NCBI GenBank assembly: GCA_965250215.1
Contig: CBDFNN010000004.1
Location: 3,782,001-3,846,000, forward strand
Direction of reading: 5' to 3'
Origin: CBDFNN01 sp965250215
GTDB taxonomy: Bacteria > Bacteroidota > Rhodothermia > Rhodothermales > DATKEJ01
Length of the DNA: 64,000 nt
The notes under the pieces were generated by a model. The model made no database searches. It saw only the letters and a list, made by a program, of their open reading frames with translations, and had not been told where the DNA came from. The position numbers and the translations under genes were made by a program. Positions 26,607 through 36,608 of this stretch are shown piece after piece (the first letter of the stretch is position 1; every line of letters begins with the position of its first letter).

Positions 26607-27971
26607 TTATCTCATTCGAGTTCGCTCATCCCAGATCGGGACAAGTAATTCGTAGTCGCCTACACCAGTTCTGTCGATGAATACGAATCTCCGACCAATG
26701 CTGTAGTAGGACCAAACTTGGTATGGCTTTGAAGATCCAAAACTATATGGATAACGCTCTGTGTAGTCAGGCTCGCCATAGAGAACGTAGACTTGCCCAA
26801 GATCTGTCTGCCATCCGTCACCAAATCGGCTATACTTTTCGTTGGCAAATTTTATTCGATAGTAATACTCTTCCATTCGCTCATTTCGAGGAGTCCCAGG
26901 GGTTGGATCTCTTCGAGACCAAAACTCTCGGAATAGTCTGCCTTTTTCCTGAACGTCCGAAGCGCGATTGATAGCTCTTATTTCAGCTGCCTTGGCGATA
27001 TATCGCAGTTGATCGACGGAGCCAGCTATGTCAGCAATTTGATCTTCAAGACCCGTCCATTGAATGGATAGATCTTTTTGAGACCTTGTAAGGATAGCTC
27101 CATTTCCATCGCTCACGAGAACACGAACGACGTAATCGCCTACTTTCAACTTTTCAAGTTCCAGTTTCTTAGTCGCCTCATTTTCACCTGCCTCAAGCTG
27201 AAGGGATTCTGAAACCTCATATTCAAATTTTTTCATCTCTTTGTCTTCAAGACCAAGAACGGTCCTAAAAGAAGGCTTCGTGTTTTCCCTCTTTTTGTAG
27301 ATTTGATAAGAGACTTCTACGAGTTGATTCTTGCTGGAGTAAACTTCATAGAAAAGGACGATTTCATTTCTATCAGATCCTAAGGCGGAGGCGATGTTAG
27401 GAGTCAGCTTTCGCGTATTGGCGTCAAAATCGTCGGCAAATAGGAGTCCAGACATTTCGGTGCTGCCTCTAAAGCTCTTCACCTCAAATTTCTGTTTTCG
27501 AAGGAAGGTTGCACCGGAATTGCGATCTTCTAGTTGCATTTCCATCACATACAATCCAGGCGTCAATTCCGTCAAGGTCTGTGTTGCAAGATCAGCTAAG
27601 GTATCAGAACGCGTATCGACGAACGAGCTAGTTTTCTGGGAGCGCTCCCAAATTTTACTTAGAACTACAGCCTTTTGTCTTCCTTTCTCATCGAGCTCGA
27701 ATACCTCGGCAAGAATCTCGTAATTGGCTTCGAAGGAAGTCTGCTGGTCTGTAAACTGCAGACTAGAAAATGGAACACGAGTAAAGACATCTAACTTCGA
27801 TTCACCTTCCTTTGTCATCACATTGAAGACGTCGAAATCAAATGTTGGAATGTTTTGAGAGGCAAGGGGCAGACATGAGGCAATCACGAAAAGAAATGCC
27901 GTCACGGTGATCGGAGTCCTCACGATTCTACTTGCAGATTGTATCGATTTCAATATCATATGCCGTTTCAT
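26607..27971 (-). CDS. GWxTD-domain exported protein
   Basis: The protein of about 454 residues has a signal region ending near VIASC (lipobox-like) or LASQ, so it is either a lipoprotein or simply secreted. The N-terminal 270 residues are beta-rich. The C-terminus carries the GWxTD domain (RFGDGWQTDLGQVYVLYGEPD, about 385-405) found in Bacteroidota, Rhodothermota and Acidobacteria. The function of that domain is not established. Start at ATG 27971, with GTG 27977 possible. It is transcribed alone. The 212 bp upstream (27978-28189) contain nothing else I can support. Confidence 0.88.
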   Translation of the reverse strand: MKRHMILKSIQSASRIVRTPITVTAFLFVIASCLPLASQNIPTFDFDVFNVMTKEGESKLDVFTRVPFSSLQFTDQQTSFEANYEILAEVFELDEKGRQKAVVLSKIWERSQKTSSFVDTRSDTLADLATQTLTELTPGLYVMEMQLEDRNSGATFLRKQKFEVKSFRGSTEMSGLLFADDFDANTRKLTPNIASALGSDRNEIVLFYEVYSSKNQLVEVSYQIYKKRENTKPSFRTVLGLEDKEMKKFEYEVSESLQLEAGENEATKKLELEKLKVGDYVVRVLVSDGNGAILTRSQKDLSIQWTGLEDQIADIAGSVDQLRYIAKAAEIRAINRASDVQEKGRLFREFWSRRDPTPGTPRNERMEEYYYRIKFANEKYSRFGDGWQTDLGQVYVLYGEPDYTERYPYSFGSSKPYQVWSYYSIGRRFVFIDRTGVGDYELLVPIWDERTRMR

Positions 27972-28189
27972 TAACACCCAAATATACCTTAGGCATTCTT
28001 ACGTATTGAGCCGCTATGTGGTCTTTGTTGGTCACTAGCCTTTTGTTCGTCTGGACCCGATTCGAAGATCAGCCAGTCCAAAGTGTTTCCGAAAAACAAG
28101 ATCGTACAATTTATAGCCAATTTGTAGGCAAAAAGCGTTTAACAGCAAAGAGGGACAGCGAACGGTCAAATACTTGTCCTGAGCGGATG

Positions 28190-29146
28190 TCAGCTAAAAA
28201 GTGCCTGCACATAGGCCGACCTATCGAATATTTGCAGGTCATCAATTTGCTCTCCAACTCCGACATATTTTACGGGAATTTGGAACTCATTTGAAATGCA
28301 AATAACAATGCCTCCTTTTGCGGTCCCATCCAGTTTAGTTAAAATGAGTCCAGTGACATCCACGCTTTTCGTGAACTCCTCAGCCTGTCTGAGAGCGTTC
28401 TGTCCGACGGAAGCATCCAAAACGAGCAAAACCTCATGCGGTGCACCTTCCATTTGTGAGCCTAGAACTCGTTTTATTTTCGAGAGCTCATCCATCAAGC
28501 CTCCCTTGGTGTGCAGTCTTCCAGCAGTATCGATGAGAACGACATCCGCATTCTTCTTTCTCGCTGAAGCAAGGGTATCAAATGCAACAGCTGCTGGATC
28601 GGCGCCATGCCCCTGCTTAACAATATCTACATTAGCACGTTCAGACCAGATTTCGAGCTGTTCGGTAGCAGCCGCTCGAAAAGTATCCGCCGCTCCAAGA
28701 ACGACTCGGTTGCCAGCCTCTTTATATCTATAGGCCAGCTTTCCGATAGACGTAGTCTTTCCGACTCCATTCACGCCAACCACTAAAACGACGTGCGGGC
28801 TATTTGGAAGCAAGGCGTCGAAGTCCGCAGGTTTGTCAGCTTCGTTCGTCAGGAGTAGCTCCTTTAACTCTTCCTGGATTATCTCATTCAATTCTAAGGT
28901 TGAGACATACTTATCTCTTTTAACACGCTCCTCTATTCGGCGAATGACCTCGACTGTTGTTTGAACACCAACATCACTCGTTACTAAGACCTCTTCAAGA
29001 TTGTCTAAAATCTCATCATCTACCTGATCCTTCCCTCTGACAAGAACATCGAGCTTTCCTAGAAAAGACGACCTCGTCTTTTCCATTCCAACCTGTAGTT
29101 GAGAGTCGTCTTTTTCTTTTCTTTTGAACTTGTCAAACACACCCAT
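28190..29146 (-). CDS. ftsY: Signal recognition particle receptor FtsY
   Basis: FtsY is the membrane-associated GTPase that receives SRP-ribosome complexes. This 318-residue form lacks the long acidic A domain of E. coli and starts MGVFDKFKRK. The NG domain has GVNGVGKTT (P-loop, near residue 124), DTAGRLHTKGGLMDEL and TKLDGTAKGG. Its start is 11 bp after the phosphatidyltransferase gene's stop, suggesting a two-gene unit for membrane biogenesis. Confidence 0.96.
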   Translation of the reverse strand: MGVFDKFKRKEKDDSQLQVGMEKTRSSFLGKLDVLVRGKDQVDDEILDNLEEVLVTSDVGVQTTVEVIRRIEERVKRDKYVSTLELNEIIQEELKELLLTNEADKPADFDALLPNSPHVVLVVGVNGVGKTTSIGKLAYRYKEAGNRVVLGAADTFRAAATEQLEIWSERANVDIVKQGHGADPAAVAFDTLASARKKNADVVLIDTAGRLHTKGGLMDELSKIKRVLGSQMEGAPHEVLLVLDASVGQNALRQAEEFTKSVDVTGLILTKLDGTAKGGIVICISNEFQIPVKYVGVGEQIDDLQIFDRSAYVQALFS

Positions 29147-29157
29147 CGATACTGTTC

Positions 29158-29787
29158 CTAGCCAGAAAATTTTCCACCCCCAGGCTTTTCAATAGCTGGC
29201 ATTCCAGCTTTGATCGCACGAAGATTTTTGACATACATATAAATATAGTACAAGAACGAAAGGACGAGCGTAGCAGCCGTCGCCCAGATCAAGATGTCCC
29301 AATACTCCTTTCCGAGATTCGCTATTATCGCAAAAACTGTAATCGCCATCAATCCAACTGCGACTTTGCCTGCCGTTTTGCTCATATAAACATCACCCGT
29401 TACGCGCGCTGTGTGCAGCCACATCAGGAAGATCGATACGTCTCTAACGAAGAGCATGCCTACAAACCATGCTGGGACAAATTTAGCTAGCCCCATGGCA
29501 ATAATGATTATCCCGCCCCCCAATTTGTCGGCCACCGGATCAAGTACGACGCCCCAATTGGAAACTGTCTTTGACCATCGGGCTATTTTTCCATCAAGAA
29601 AATCCGTGAGAATACCAACAACAACGAGACCAATTAGCAGTGATCCGCCAACTCCTTTCTTGATGATAATCCAAGAAATCGGAACGCAGAGTAGCAATCG
29701 GACTATGCTCAACATGTTTGCAACAGTCCAGAATTTTCCGAGATCGGAAAAGGCGCTTTTTATTTTATATGTTTCTTGAGTTGCCAA
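29158..29787 (-). CDS. CDP-alcohol phosphatidyltransferase (PgsA-like)
   Basis: The 209-residue membrane enzyme has the complete catalytic motif DG(x2)AR(x8)G(x3)D(x3)D, seen as DFLDGKIARW then NWGVVLDPVADK, and about five transmembrane segments. It transfers a phosphatidyl group from CDP-diacylglycerol to an alcohol. Resemblance and size favour phosphatidylglycerophosphate synthase, but the acceptor is not certain. It is located upstream of ftsY in the same direction. Confidence 0.88.
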   Translation of the reverse strand: MATQETYKIKSAFSDLGKFWTVANMLSIVRLLLCVPISWIIIKKGVGGSLLIGLVVVGILTDFLDGKIARWSKTVSNWGVVLDPVADKLGGGIIIIAMGLAKFVPAWFVGMLFVRDVSIFLMWLHTARVTGDVYMSKTAGKVAVGLMAITVFAIIANLGKEYWDILIWATAATLVLSFLYYIYMYVKNLRAIKAGMPAIEKPGGGKFSG

Positions 29788-29869
29788 TATTCTGAGGTCG
29801 AAAGTAGCTTCGAGAAAATAGGTATTTCAAGTTTGGTAATTTGGCTCAAAACACTCTTTTCCCAAACAA

Positions 29870-30943
29870 GTGATCGCTTCGCTTCCTGTGCTGATCCTTA
29901 TTTCAGTTGGTCTGATAATCATACTTCAGATTGGGTGGCAAGTTGTGCTAGAACGTGGATTATCTAAATCATTCTTGGGAGCAACCAAAGCACCGAGCCT
30001 CGAATCGGAGCAAACTATTGTCACATCGGCGCGCAACGAAGCCCAGAACCTTCCCATGTTTCTTCGAAGCATCAAAAATCAAGTGCACAGTCCGTCCCGT
30101 ATTTTGGTCGTCGACGATTTCTCCGATGATGAGAGCTACCAAATTCTTGTAGAGTCTGGACTTTCGAATCTGGAAATTCTGAAAAACGAAAGTCAGATGG
30201 GAAAGAGAGTTTCCCTTTCAAAGGCCTTCGCTAAAATCCAAGGCGGCAGGATCATTCTTTCCGATGCCGATTGCGCAGCCCGGTCATCTTGGACAAAATC
30301 CCATCGCGGCGGAGAACATGAAATATTGATTGGATACGCCCCTTTAAAGGCTTCTGGTCTTCTTGGTGGATTGATTCGGCATGAGACCTTCGCTACGGCG
30401 TGCTTGATGGCATCTGCGATCGGCTGGGATCAGGCCTATATGGCAACAGGACGCAACTGGTCATTCCCTAGCGAACTATTTAAAAGTGTCGGAGGTTTTG
30501 AAGGAATAGACGAAAGTTTGGGAGGGGATGACGATCTCCTTTTCCAGAAAATGATAGCTGTTGAAAATGTGACCTGTCGGTTCCTTTCGGACAAAGAATC
30601 CTTCGTCGATTCGAATGGACCAAGCACGTGGGCAGAATGGTTTCGACAAAAACGACGACACAACTCAGCAAGTCTTCATTATAGCTTTGGTCGAAAAATT
30701 GGCCTAGCCACGATTCAGACCTTGAACATCGCTACATGGCTACTTCCCTTTTTGAACCTCAGGTTGGGATCGGTCTCGCTTCTCGGCGTTTTGTTAATGC
30801 GCTATTTTCTTCTGCGTGAAACGAGAAAAAAGTTTGAATACAGGGTCGGTTTTCCGGGCTTTGTTTTACGAGAAGCCATGTATGTCTTTTACAATCTTTT
30901 TGTTGTCCCATTTGCCCTACTCTTTCCCGCGAAAGAATGGTAG
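29870..30943 (+). CDS. Membrane GT2 glycosyltransferase
   Basis: The 357-residue protein starts at GTG 29870. An N-terminal membrane anchor (residues 3-28) precedes a GT-A domain with SARNEAQNLP, VVDDFSDDES and a DxD-like ILSDADC. QKRRHN (near residue 262) corresponds to the Q-x-x-R-x acceptor motif. Two or three C-terminal transmembrane segments follow. The sugar and acceptor are unknown. It stands alone, divergent from the phosphatidyltransferase gene and convergent with the GH13 genes. Confidence 0.82.
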   Translation: MIASLPVLILISVGLIIILQIGWQVVLERGLSKSFLGATKAPSLESEQTIVTSARNEAQNLPMFLRSIKNQVHSPSRILVVDDFSDDESYQILVESGLSNLEILKNESQMGKRVSLSKAFAKIQGGRIILSDADCAARSSWTKSHRGGEHEILIGYAPLKASGLLGGLIRHETFATACLMASAIGWDQAYMATGRNWSFPSELFKSVGGFEGIDESLGGDDDLLFQKMIAVENVTCRFLSDKESFVDSNGPSTWAEWFRQKRRHNSASLHYSFGRKIGLATIQTLNIATWLLPFLNLRLGSVSLLGVLLMRYFLLRETRKKFEYRVGFPGFVLREAMYVFYNLFVVPFALLFPAKEW

Positions 30944-31002
30944 TTCGTCGAACTAAGATGAGATCATCAATAGAGCTACTTGGAATATCGACCACCCGTA
31001 GG

Positions 31003-32970
31003 TCATTTTTTCGAAGAGTAAATCCTAGCCGAGTAGCGTGGAAGGGTCACGAGACCATTCTCCAATTTCGAGTCAAAACCATCATCTGAGTCCCATGTAT
31101 CAAAAACTAAACGCCACAAAGACTCCCCATCATCGATAATGTCGGCTTTACTAATTTCAAAAGAGTGTTCTGCGTCCTCTCGGTTGATAAGAATAAGAAA
31201 TATATCGTCATCTAAGGTGCGAGAATAGGCAATCGCCATCGCGTCATCCGACCCACCATCATAGACGAGCGAGTAGTCTCCTCGGGACAGGGTCATCTCG
31301 TTTTTACGAAGCTGGATTAGGTCGCGATAGAAGGAGTGTATCGAGGAATCAAAGGCGACGACATAGGAGCTGTCAAGTGAAACACCATTCGGACCGATGT
31401 CCATGTTTTCATACTCCATGTCAGGCCAAAACATTCCCATCCTGTCGTCTGGGTCATCTGCACCCCACATTCCTGTTTCGGTGCCGTGGTAAATCATTGG
31501 CGCTCCAACATAGGTCATCTGAAAAAGAGCCAAAATTTTCTGTATCTCTCGATCATCTCCGTTTGGAGGTCGGACTTGAAACTTATCTGTGTAGCGAGGT
31601 GAGTTTGTACCATGAGAATCATAAGCAAACTTATTCTCGTCGACCTCAAAGTCCATTTCCCGATTGACAATCATAGAGGCCACTCTTTCCGTGTCATGCG
31701 AGTCAATTAGATTTTGAAGTATTCGAGCACGAAGTGGGCCAAAGGAGTCTCTTCTTTGTGATAGCAATTCTCCAAATTCCTCTCCCGAAAGTTTTTCATC
31801 AACAAAGAATCCTTTGACCGGATAGGCAAATCCGAAGTAATTCATTGTCGCTGAGAATCCCATCTCGTCCAAATAGTCACTGGCGTTGTGCCAATATTCT
31901 GCTGTTGTATAGGCCTCATTATTTAACTCATGTACGAGGTCGTTCCAATCATTCCAAAACTTCTTTGGCATGTCTTCGGCTACGTCTAAACGCCAGCCAT
32001 CTATCCCATCCTCTGTTTCAGGATTGCCATCCGGATCCATCCATCTCCGAGTAATATCGAAGACGTATTTTTTGGGAGCTGGATGAAGATCAAAATCGTC
32101 CTCCGTATTTGCTAGAAGCGGTAGGGTATGGACATCCCACCAGCCTTTGTAAACAAACTCGTTGTCCTCTGTCATCGGGTCATCAAAACTCTCTATGATG
32201 TACCAGTCTTTGTAGGGAGAGTCGGCCTGTTTGTTGAGAATGTCGTCAAAGGCAAAAAAGCCTCGTCCCGTGTGATTGAACACCCCATCGATGATCACTC
32301 GAATACCCCTTCTGTGGGCTGCACTTAAAAGGTCCAGAAAAAGCTTATCAGCACTGGTCCATTCCCACGTAGTTGGATCTGAGGATTCTGCCGCTATTAA
32401 TTCAATATCTCCTCCCGGATCTGGTCCGAAATGAGGATCGATATGATGGAAGGTATTTCCATCATATTTGTGCAAGGAGCGGCCGTAGAAAAGCGGGTTA
32501 AAATAGATACCTGTAATGCCGAGATCCTCAAGGTAATCGAGCTTGTCGATCACTCCTTGTAGATCTCCGCCGAGCCTTCTGTCGAATACGCCGTTCTCAT
32601 AGAAATTATCGCCCAGCTCCTCCTCCCATGCTGCCCTTCTGTACCATTGTTCTCCCCATGGGGTTAACTCCCAAGATTGTGGCACGTTTTCGGGAAACTC
32701 AAGTGTATTCCAAGTTGGGTCATTTGAAGTGTCCCCATTTCTGAATCGCTCTGGAAATATTTGATACCAAACAACGCTTTCAGCCCACTCCGGATGTCGT
32801 AGTTCGGCTTCGTTGATCGTGAAAGGATCAATCTCGTCGAGTTCAAGGTCTTCGCCCGGCTCCTGGTTGTAGACAATGGGAGCATTCACAATCTTAACTG
32901 ACGAACATCCTATTAGGAGCAGGAGAAGTGTCACCAGAGCAAAGCCAAGATCCTTCATCTTTACGCTCAT
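31003..32970 (-). CDS. GH13 alpha-glucan hydrolase, lipoprotein (neopullulanase/cyclomaltodextrinase-like)
   Basis: The 655-residue protein has a lipoprotein signal (LLLIGC, Cys near residue 22; an ATG at codon 5 is an alternative start). All four GH13 regions are present: DGVFNHTG (I), GWRLDVAED with the nucleophile Asp (II), TAEYWHN with the acid/base Glu (III) and LIDSHDTERV (IV). VVWYQIFPERFRNGD is typical of neopullulanase-type enzymes. It is probably anchored in the envelope to cut alpha-glucan oligosaccharides. It lies 25 bp downstream of a second GH13 gene. Confidence 0.92.
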   Translation of the reverse strand: MSVKMKDLGFALVTLLLLLIGCSSVKIVNAPIVYNQEPGEDLELDEIDPFTINEAELRHPEWAESVVWYQIFPERFRNGDTSNDPTWNTLEFPENVPQSWELTPWGEQWYRRAAWEEELGDNFYENGVFDRRLGGDLQGVIDKLDYLEDLGITGIYFNPLFYGRSLHKYDGNTFHHIDPHFGPDPGGDIELIAAESSDPTTWEWTSADKLFLDLLSAAHRRGIRVIIDGVFNHTGRGFFAFDDILNKQADSPYKDWYIIESFDDPMTEDNEFVYKGWWDVHTLPLLANTEDDFDLHPAPKKYVFDITRRWMDPDGNPETEDGIDGWRLDVAEDMPKKFWNDWNDLVHELNNEAYTTAEYWHNASDYLDEMGFSATMNYFGFAYPVKGFFVDEKLSGEEFGELLSQRRDSFGPLRARILQNLIDSHDTERVASMIVNREMDFEVDENKFAYDSHGTNSPRYTDKFQVRPPNGDDREIQKILALFQMTYVGAPMIYHGTETGMWGADDPDDRMGMFWPDMEYENMDIGPNGVSLDSSYVVAFDSSIHSFYRDLIQLRKNEMTLSRGDYSLVYDGGSDDAMAIAYSRTLDDDIFLILINREDAEHSFEISKADIIDDGESLWRLVFDTWDSDDGFDSKLENGLVTLPRYSARIYSSKK

Positions 32971-32995
32971 TCTAATTTCTTTTTGTAACGGACGT

Positions 32996-35488
32996 TTAAG
33001 GAAGATAGACTTTCTTTGTAATTCTTTGGTCGCCGATTGTGAATCTCAAAATGTATACGCCTGCGGGGAGTTCTTGTGGGATTTTCCAGGATAGAAAACC
33101 GCTCGCGGCCTTCTCCGCCTCTCCATCCACCAAATCATAGAGTCTTTCACCTGCTTTATTGAAAAGCTGCAATTTCATCCATTCAGACTTTGACATCGAA
33201 TATGTAATTCTCAAATTCGAGTTGTAGGAATTTACTTCAGTGCTAATTTTTGTCGGTTTGAATTCACGCAATGCCCTTGGTCCATTTTCATTTTCGAGAC
33301 TCAAAAGCCCCGGAGCCGGATTGAATATCGGGCGACTGGTTAGAATGTGATACTCGCCTGCCATCAACGAAAAGGTGACGTTGGGACTCTCATAGAAAGA
33401 TGAGTTGCCAGTAAAAAAATCATACCACATACCTGCTTGAGGCATGTCGATTTCGAATTGATGAACGTCGACACCGAAGTTGCCAATGACCACAGCATTC
33501 ATATAATCGCCATGAAGCTTCATCATCTTGATGTTTCCCCAGGTGTCCATATGGATCTGGGTATTGGAGTCCGTGAAGAGATATTCCTCCCGCCGAAGTC
33601 TGAAGAAAGTCTTAAATGTCTGAAAAAGCTTCCTTCGCGCTTCGATCTCGAAATAGTCATCAAGAGAGGGCTTTGAATCTGACCAAGCTTCCTCATCCTT
33701 TCGAATGTCGTAGCCAAGCTCTTGAAGTTGCCAGAGCATTTTGGGTCCTGGCAATGACAGCAGAAAGCAAGCCGCCATTTTGATTCTGTCCAATGCAGTT
33801 TCGAAATCTCTCGTATTGTAGGCTCCAGGATTTGAGTTGCAGTCCCCCTGCCCGTTCGGATAATTGCGACATGCTCCATGCTCTCGCAGGGTGACCATGA
33901 GTCTCTCGTGATCGTGCGATTCCATGAAGGAAACCAGATTCGCTTTAGACCAACCTCGATCATGGTGGTAACCAGAAATGAAATTGGAATCATCACCCAC
34001 ATTGAAACCCATGAGAGATTCGGAAAATTTCCGATGCATACTGTTCCAAACTAGAATTCCGGGCTTTCCCTCGTGCGTCCTGTAGTGAGCGAGTTCGATC
34101 TCCTCGTCGTTGTTGGCAAAGTGTTCAAGTATCACATAAGAGCCGGGATTGACTTCCCACATGGCGTCTGCCATTCTCTTGATGTTTTCAATGCGAGTGA
34201 AATCATATTCGGCCCACTTTCCCATGTCACCAATCGTGACCTTTTGAGTAAAGCCTTTGGATAAATCAAATCTGAATCCATCGACATGGAATTCTTTCAT
34301 CCAATATTGTAAAACCCGTCTGACAAGATAACGGGTGTGCTCCGAGTCGTGATCAAAATCATACCCCACATTGAAATCGTGGGTCGGGTAGGAATTAAAC
34401 CACGGATTCTCCTCCGTTGGAGCTCCATAGGGAGCGTGGTTGTAAAGTCTTACAAGGGGTGACTCGCCGAAATTGTGATTGAAGACAACATCAAGAATTA
34501 CTGCAATTCCTCTAGAATGGGCCTCGTCAATAAATCGTTTTAGGTCATCGGACGGGCCGTATAATTTATCGGTCGCAAAATAGAATGTTGTATTGTAACC
34601 CCAGGTCCGATTGTCCTCAAATTCGAATACCGGCATTAACTCGACGGCATTTATGCCAAGGTCTTGAAGATAATCCAGTCTCTCCCTTAGTCTTTCAAAT
34701 CTTCTGTCCGGGGAATAGTCCCTTATAAACAGCTCATAGATATGAAGACTTGTAGTTTTAGGCGATTTGAACTCCAAATCAGTCCAATCAAATTTGGCTT
34801 CCCTCTTTCGGAAAACACCGACGATCTCTTCCGTCTTACCAAGAGGATACTGCTTGAGACCTGGATATGAATTCGTTGGAAGATCCGAGTCTCTTTCATC
34901 GAGGATTTTCTCGGAGTAAGGGTCGGCAGTTCTTAAATGTCCATCAAGCAAGTACTGAAAAGCGAATTCCTTTTGATTTGGCAAATCACCAAGTTCGATC
35001 CAAAATCTTTCTGCTACCCTCGAGTCCGCTAGGAGCTGGTATTCTGGCAAAACCTGCCAGTCATTGAAGTCGCCAATAAGATGGACCGAGCGTTTGTTCG
35101 GAGCGAAGAGCGCAAGTCCTACCCTATCAGAATTGGGTGAGTAGTTAATTCCGTTATCTATCCAGAGGGGAGAAGATTCAAGTCGAGCGCCCGCAGTAAC
35201 AAGAAAGGGGATGTCGATATTTTCTTTCTTTCGGCCACTTTGAATTTGAATAGAAAGTTTGTGCCGACCGAGGTCGTTGGACGTCACAGAAAAATGCACG
35301 TCGCTTTCAATTTCATCGTAGGCGATTTCTTCTTGGCCATCCACAAAAACAGCAAGCCTTGAGTATTTTGTTTCCGACTGATCGACAAGCAGATGAATAT
35401 CTAATTGCTCGTTCTCCCAAATAACAAGGCAGTCGAAAATAGCCTGAGAAGGTTTCTCAAGACGAATATGTGGGTGGAGTTGCGTCAC
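32996..35488 (-). CDS. GH13 alpha-amylase-family protein with CBM48-like N-domain and T9SS-type C-terminal domain
   Basis: The 830-residue protein has a beta-sandwich N-region with GLALFAPNKRSVHLIGDFNDW (CBM48/E-set, near 120-140). The GH13 barrel carries DVVFNHNFG (I), GFRFDLSKG (II), VILEHFAN (III) and ESHDHERL (IV). The last 85 residues (WKIPQELPAGVYILRF to the end) resemble a T9SS sorting domain. The start is GTG 35488, directly after an in-frame TGA, and no signal peptide is visible, which conflicts with T9SS export. It is first in the unit with the GH13 lipoprotein gene. Confidence 0.9.
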   Translation of the reverse strand: MTQLHPHIRLEKPSQAIFDCLVIWENEQLDIHLLVDQSETKYSRLAVFVDGQEEIAYDEIESDVHFSVTSNDLGRHKLSIQIQSGRKKENIDIPFLVTAGARLESSPLWIDNGINYSPNSDRVGLALFAPNKRSVHLIGDFNDWQVLPEYQLLADSRVAERFWIELGDLPNQKEFAFQYLLDGHLRTADPYSEKILDERDSDLPTNSYPGLKQYPLGKTEEIVGVFRKREAKFDWTDLEFKSPKTTSLHIYELFIRDYSPDRRFERLRERLDYLQDLGINAVELMPVFEFEDNRTWGYNTTFYFATDKLYGPSDDLKRFIDEAHSRGIAVILDVVFNHNFGESPLVRLYNHAPYGAPTEENPWFNSYPTHDFNVGYDFDHDSEHTRYLVRRVLQYWMKEFHVDGFRFDLSKGFTQKVTIGDMGKWAEYDFTRIENIKRMADAMWEVNPGSYVILEHFANNDEEIELAHYRTHEGKPGILVWNSMHRKFSESLMGFNVGDDSNFISGYHHDRGWSKANLVSFMESHDHERLMVTLREHGACRNYPNGQGDCNSNPGAYNTRDFETALDRIKMAACFLLSLPGPKMLWQLQELGYDIRKDEEAWSDSKPSLDDYFEIEARRKLFQTFKTFFRLRREEYLFTDSNTQIHMDTWGNIKMMKLHGDYMNAVVIGNFGVDVHQFEIDMPQAGMWYDFFTGNSSFYESPNVTFSLMAGEYHILTSRPIFNPAPGLLSLENENGPRALREFKPTKISTEVNSYNSNLRITYSMSKSEWMKLQLFNKAGERLYDLVDGEAEKAASGFLSWKIPQELPAGVYILRFTIGDQRITKKVYLP

Positions 35489-35532
35489 TCAGGAATATAT
35501 CATTCCCGGCTTGCCTATTGCACAGTCCGAGA

Positions 35533-35568
35533 TATAAAAAAAGGGCGACTCAATAGAGCCGCCCTTTT
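35533..35568 (-). terminator. Intrinsic terminator after the DUF4397 gene
   Basis: AAAAGGGCG (35539-35547) and CGCCCTTTT (35560-35568) form a 9-bp stem. On the minus strand the stem is followed by a run of seven T, ending near 35535. It lies 18 bp past the stop of the DUF4397 gene, so it separates this gene from the GH13 genes downstream. Confidence 0.9.
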
Positions 35569-35585
35569 CAATCTATTTGACCTTT

Positions 35586-36608
35586 CTACTTCATGAGAAG
35601 CATGGTCTTTGAAATTGTTTTCTCTGCCGTTTGCACCTGATAGATATAAGTACCAGAGCTGAGACCAGCTGCATCAAAGGACACTCGATATGTGTCTGCG
35701 GCATATTGTCCATCGGCCAATGTCTCGACCAATCGTCCCGTTACATCAAAAACTCGAACCGCTACTTGTTGGGGGCTATCCAAGGTAAACTCGAAGTTTG
35801 TTGTGGGATTGAAAGGGTTTGGGAAGTTGTTGGAAAGCGAGATGCTTGAAGGAATGTCTCCAGTTGCTTCAATAGCTGTGGACGTGGCGTCGGGTAAAAC
35901 TCCCGATGATCCATCTGCAAAGACAGCGAAGGCATTGGGTCCAGACTCTCCAGCTCCAGGATTAAGTAAACCCGAAGCTATTACTACTACAGCCACGCCA
36001 CGAAGATTGATTAGGTCTACCAGCTTACTGACCCAAGTATCGGCGGAATCAGCTGCATTGATTAGATCAACAGCAATTGGTCCACCAGCGCCCAAAACAG
36101 CGGGAAAAGGTAGATTCGGTGCTGCAAATCCGTAAGGGAGCGTAACGATGTCTGCCTGGGTTAGCTGCGAGAATACACGCGCTGGTCCAGCATCAGGAAT
36201 GCCATGGATTAGTGTTACGTTTACTGTTGAAGTATCAGCGGCAGCTTCATTGATTCCCCTCACAGGCAATAGCATTGGAGCATCTATCGTGCCTTGAGCA
36301 ACGATCAAATAGCTTGAATCCGCAGAGACTGCTACTGTCTGAGTGAATAAGACACCATCAGTTGCAGAGGTACTGGTCCTTGCATTTATACTGATTTCCA
36401 GGTCTCCCGCAGCCATATCAGTGAATGGAATAGCGCCCGTGAATCCAAGGTCATCACTTACTAAGTCTCCGTTCACATAAACATCGACTGTGTCCGCTGC
36501 TGCGGAAGGAATATTGTGTACAACTTGAACTCGAGCATTTTGCCCGAGAGAGGTACCTGCGATAGCTAGCAGGCATAGCGTAGTAAATAGTCTCGATAAG
36601 GAACGCAT
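35586..36608 (-). CDS. Secreted DUF4397 protein with T9SS type A sorting domain
   Basis: Starting at ATG 36608 gives a 340-residue protein with signal peptide (MRSLSRLFTTLCLLAIAGTS, cleavage near SLGQ). The frame is open to 36644. The DUF4397 region (ARVQVVHNIPSAAADTVDVY, then LIHGIPDAG) is a beta-rich adhesin-like domain. The C-terminal 85 residues (NNFPNPFNPTT, then GTYIYQVQTAEKTISKTMLL) are a textbook Por/T9SS sorting domain, so the protein should be secreted or bound to the cell surface. It is flanked by a strong terminator downstream. The 222 bp upstream (36609-36830) show only short palindromes, e.g. AAGAGA-TATAT-TCTCTT at 36746-36762. Confidence 0.9.
   Translation of the reverse strand: MRSLSRLFTTLCLLAIAGTSLGQNARVQVVHNIPSAAADTVDVYVNGDLVSDDLGFTGAIPFTDMAAGDLEISINARTSTSATDGVLFTQTVAVSADSSYLIVAQGTIDAPMLLPVRGINEAAADTSTVNVTLIHGIPDAGPARVFSQLTQADIVTLPYGFAAPNLPFPAVLGAGGPIAVDLINAADSADTWVSKLVDLINLRGVAVVVIASGLLNPGAGESGPNAFAVFADGSSGVLPDATSTAIEATGDIPSSISLSNNFPNPFNPTTNFEFTLDSPQQVAVRVFDVTGRLVETLADGQYAADTYRVSFDAAGLSSGTYIYQVQTAEKTISKTMLLMK

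Noticed and set aside
28016..28294. Plus-strand open frame with hydrophobic N-terminus
   Set aside because: It overlaps the 3' end of ftsY by about 105 bp, its remaining sequence looks noncoding, and no supporting motif was seen.
30941..30955. TAGTTC-GTC-GAACTA hairpin considered as a terminator of the GT2 gene
   Set aside because: The stem is perfect but only 6 bp with a 3-nt loop, and no T-run follows on either strand.
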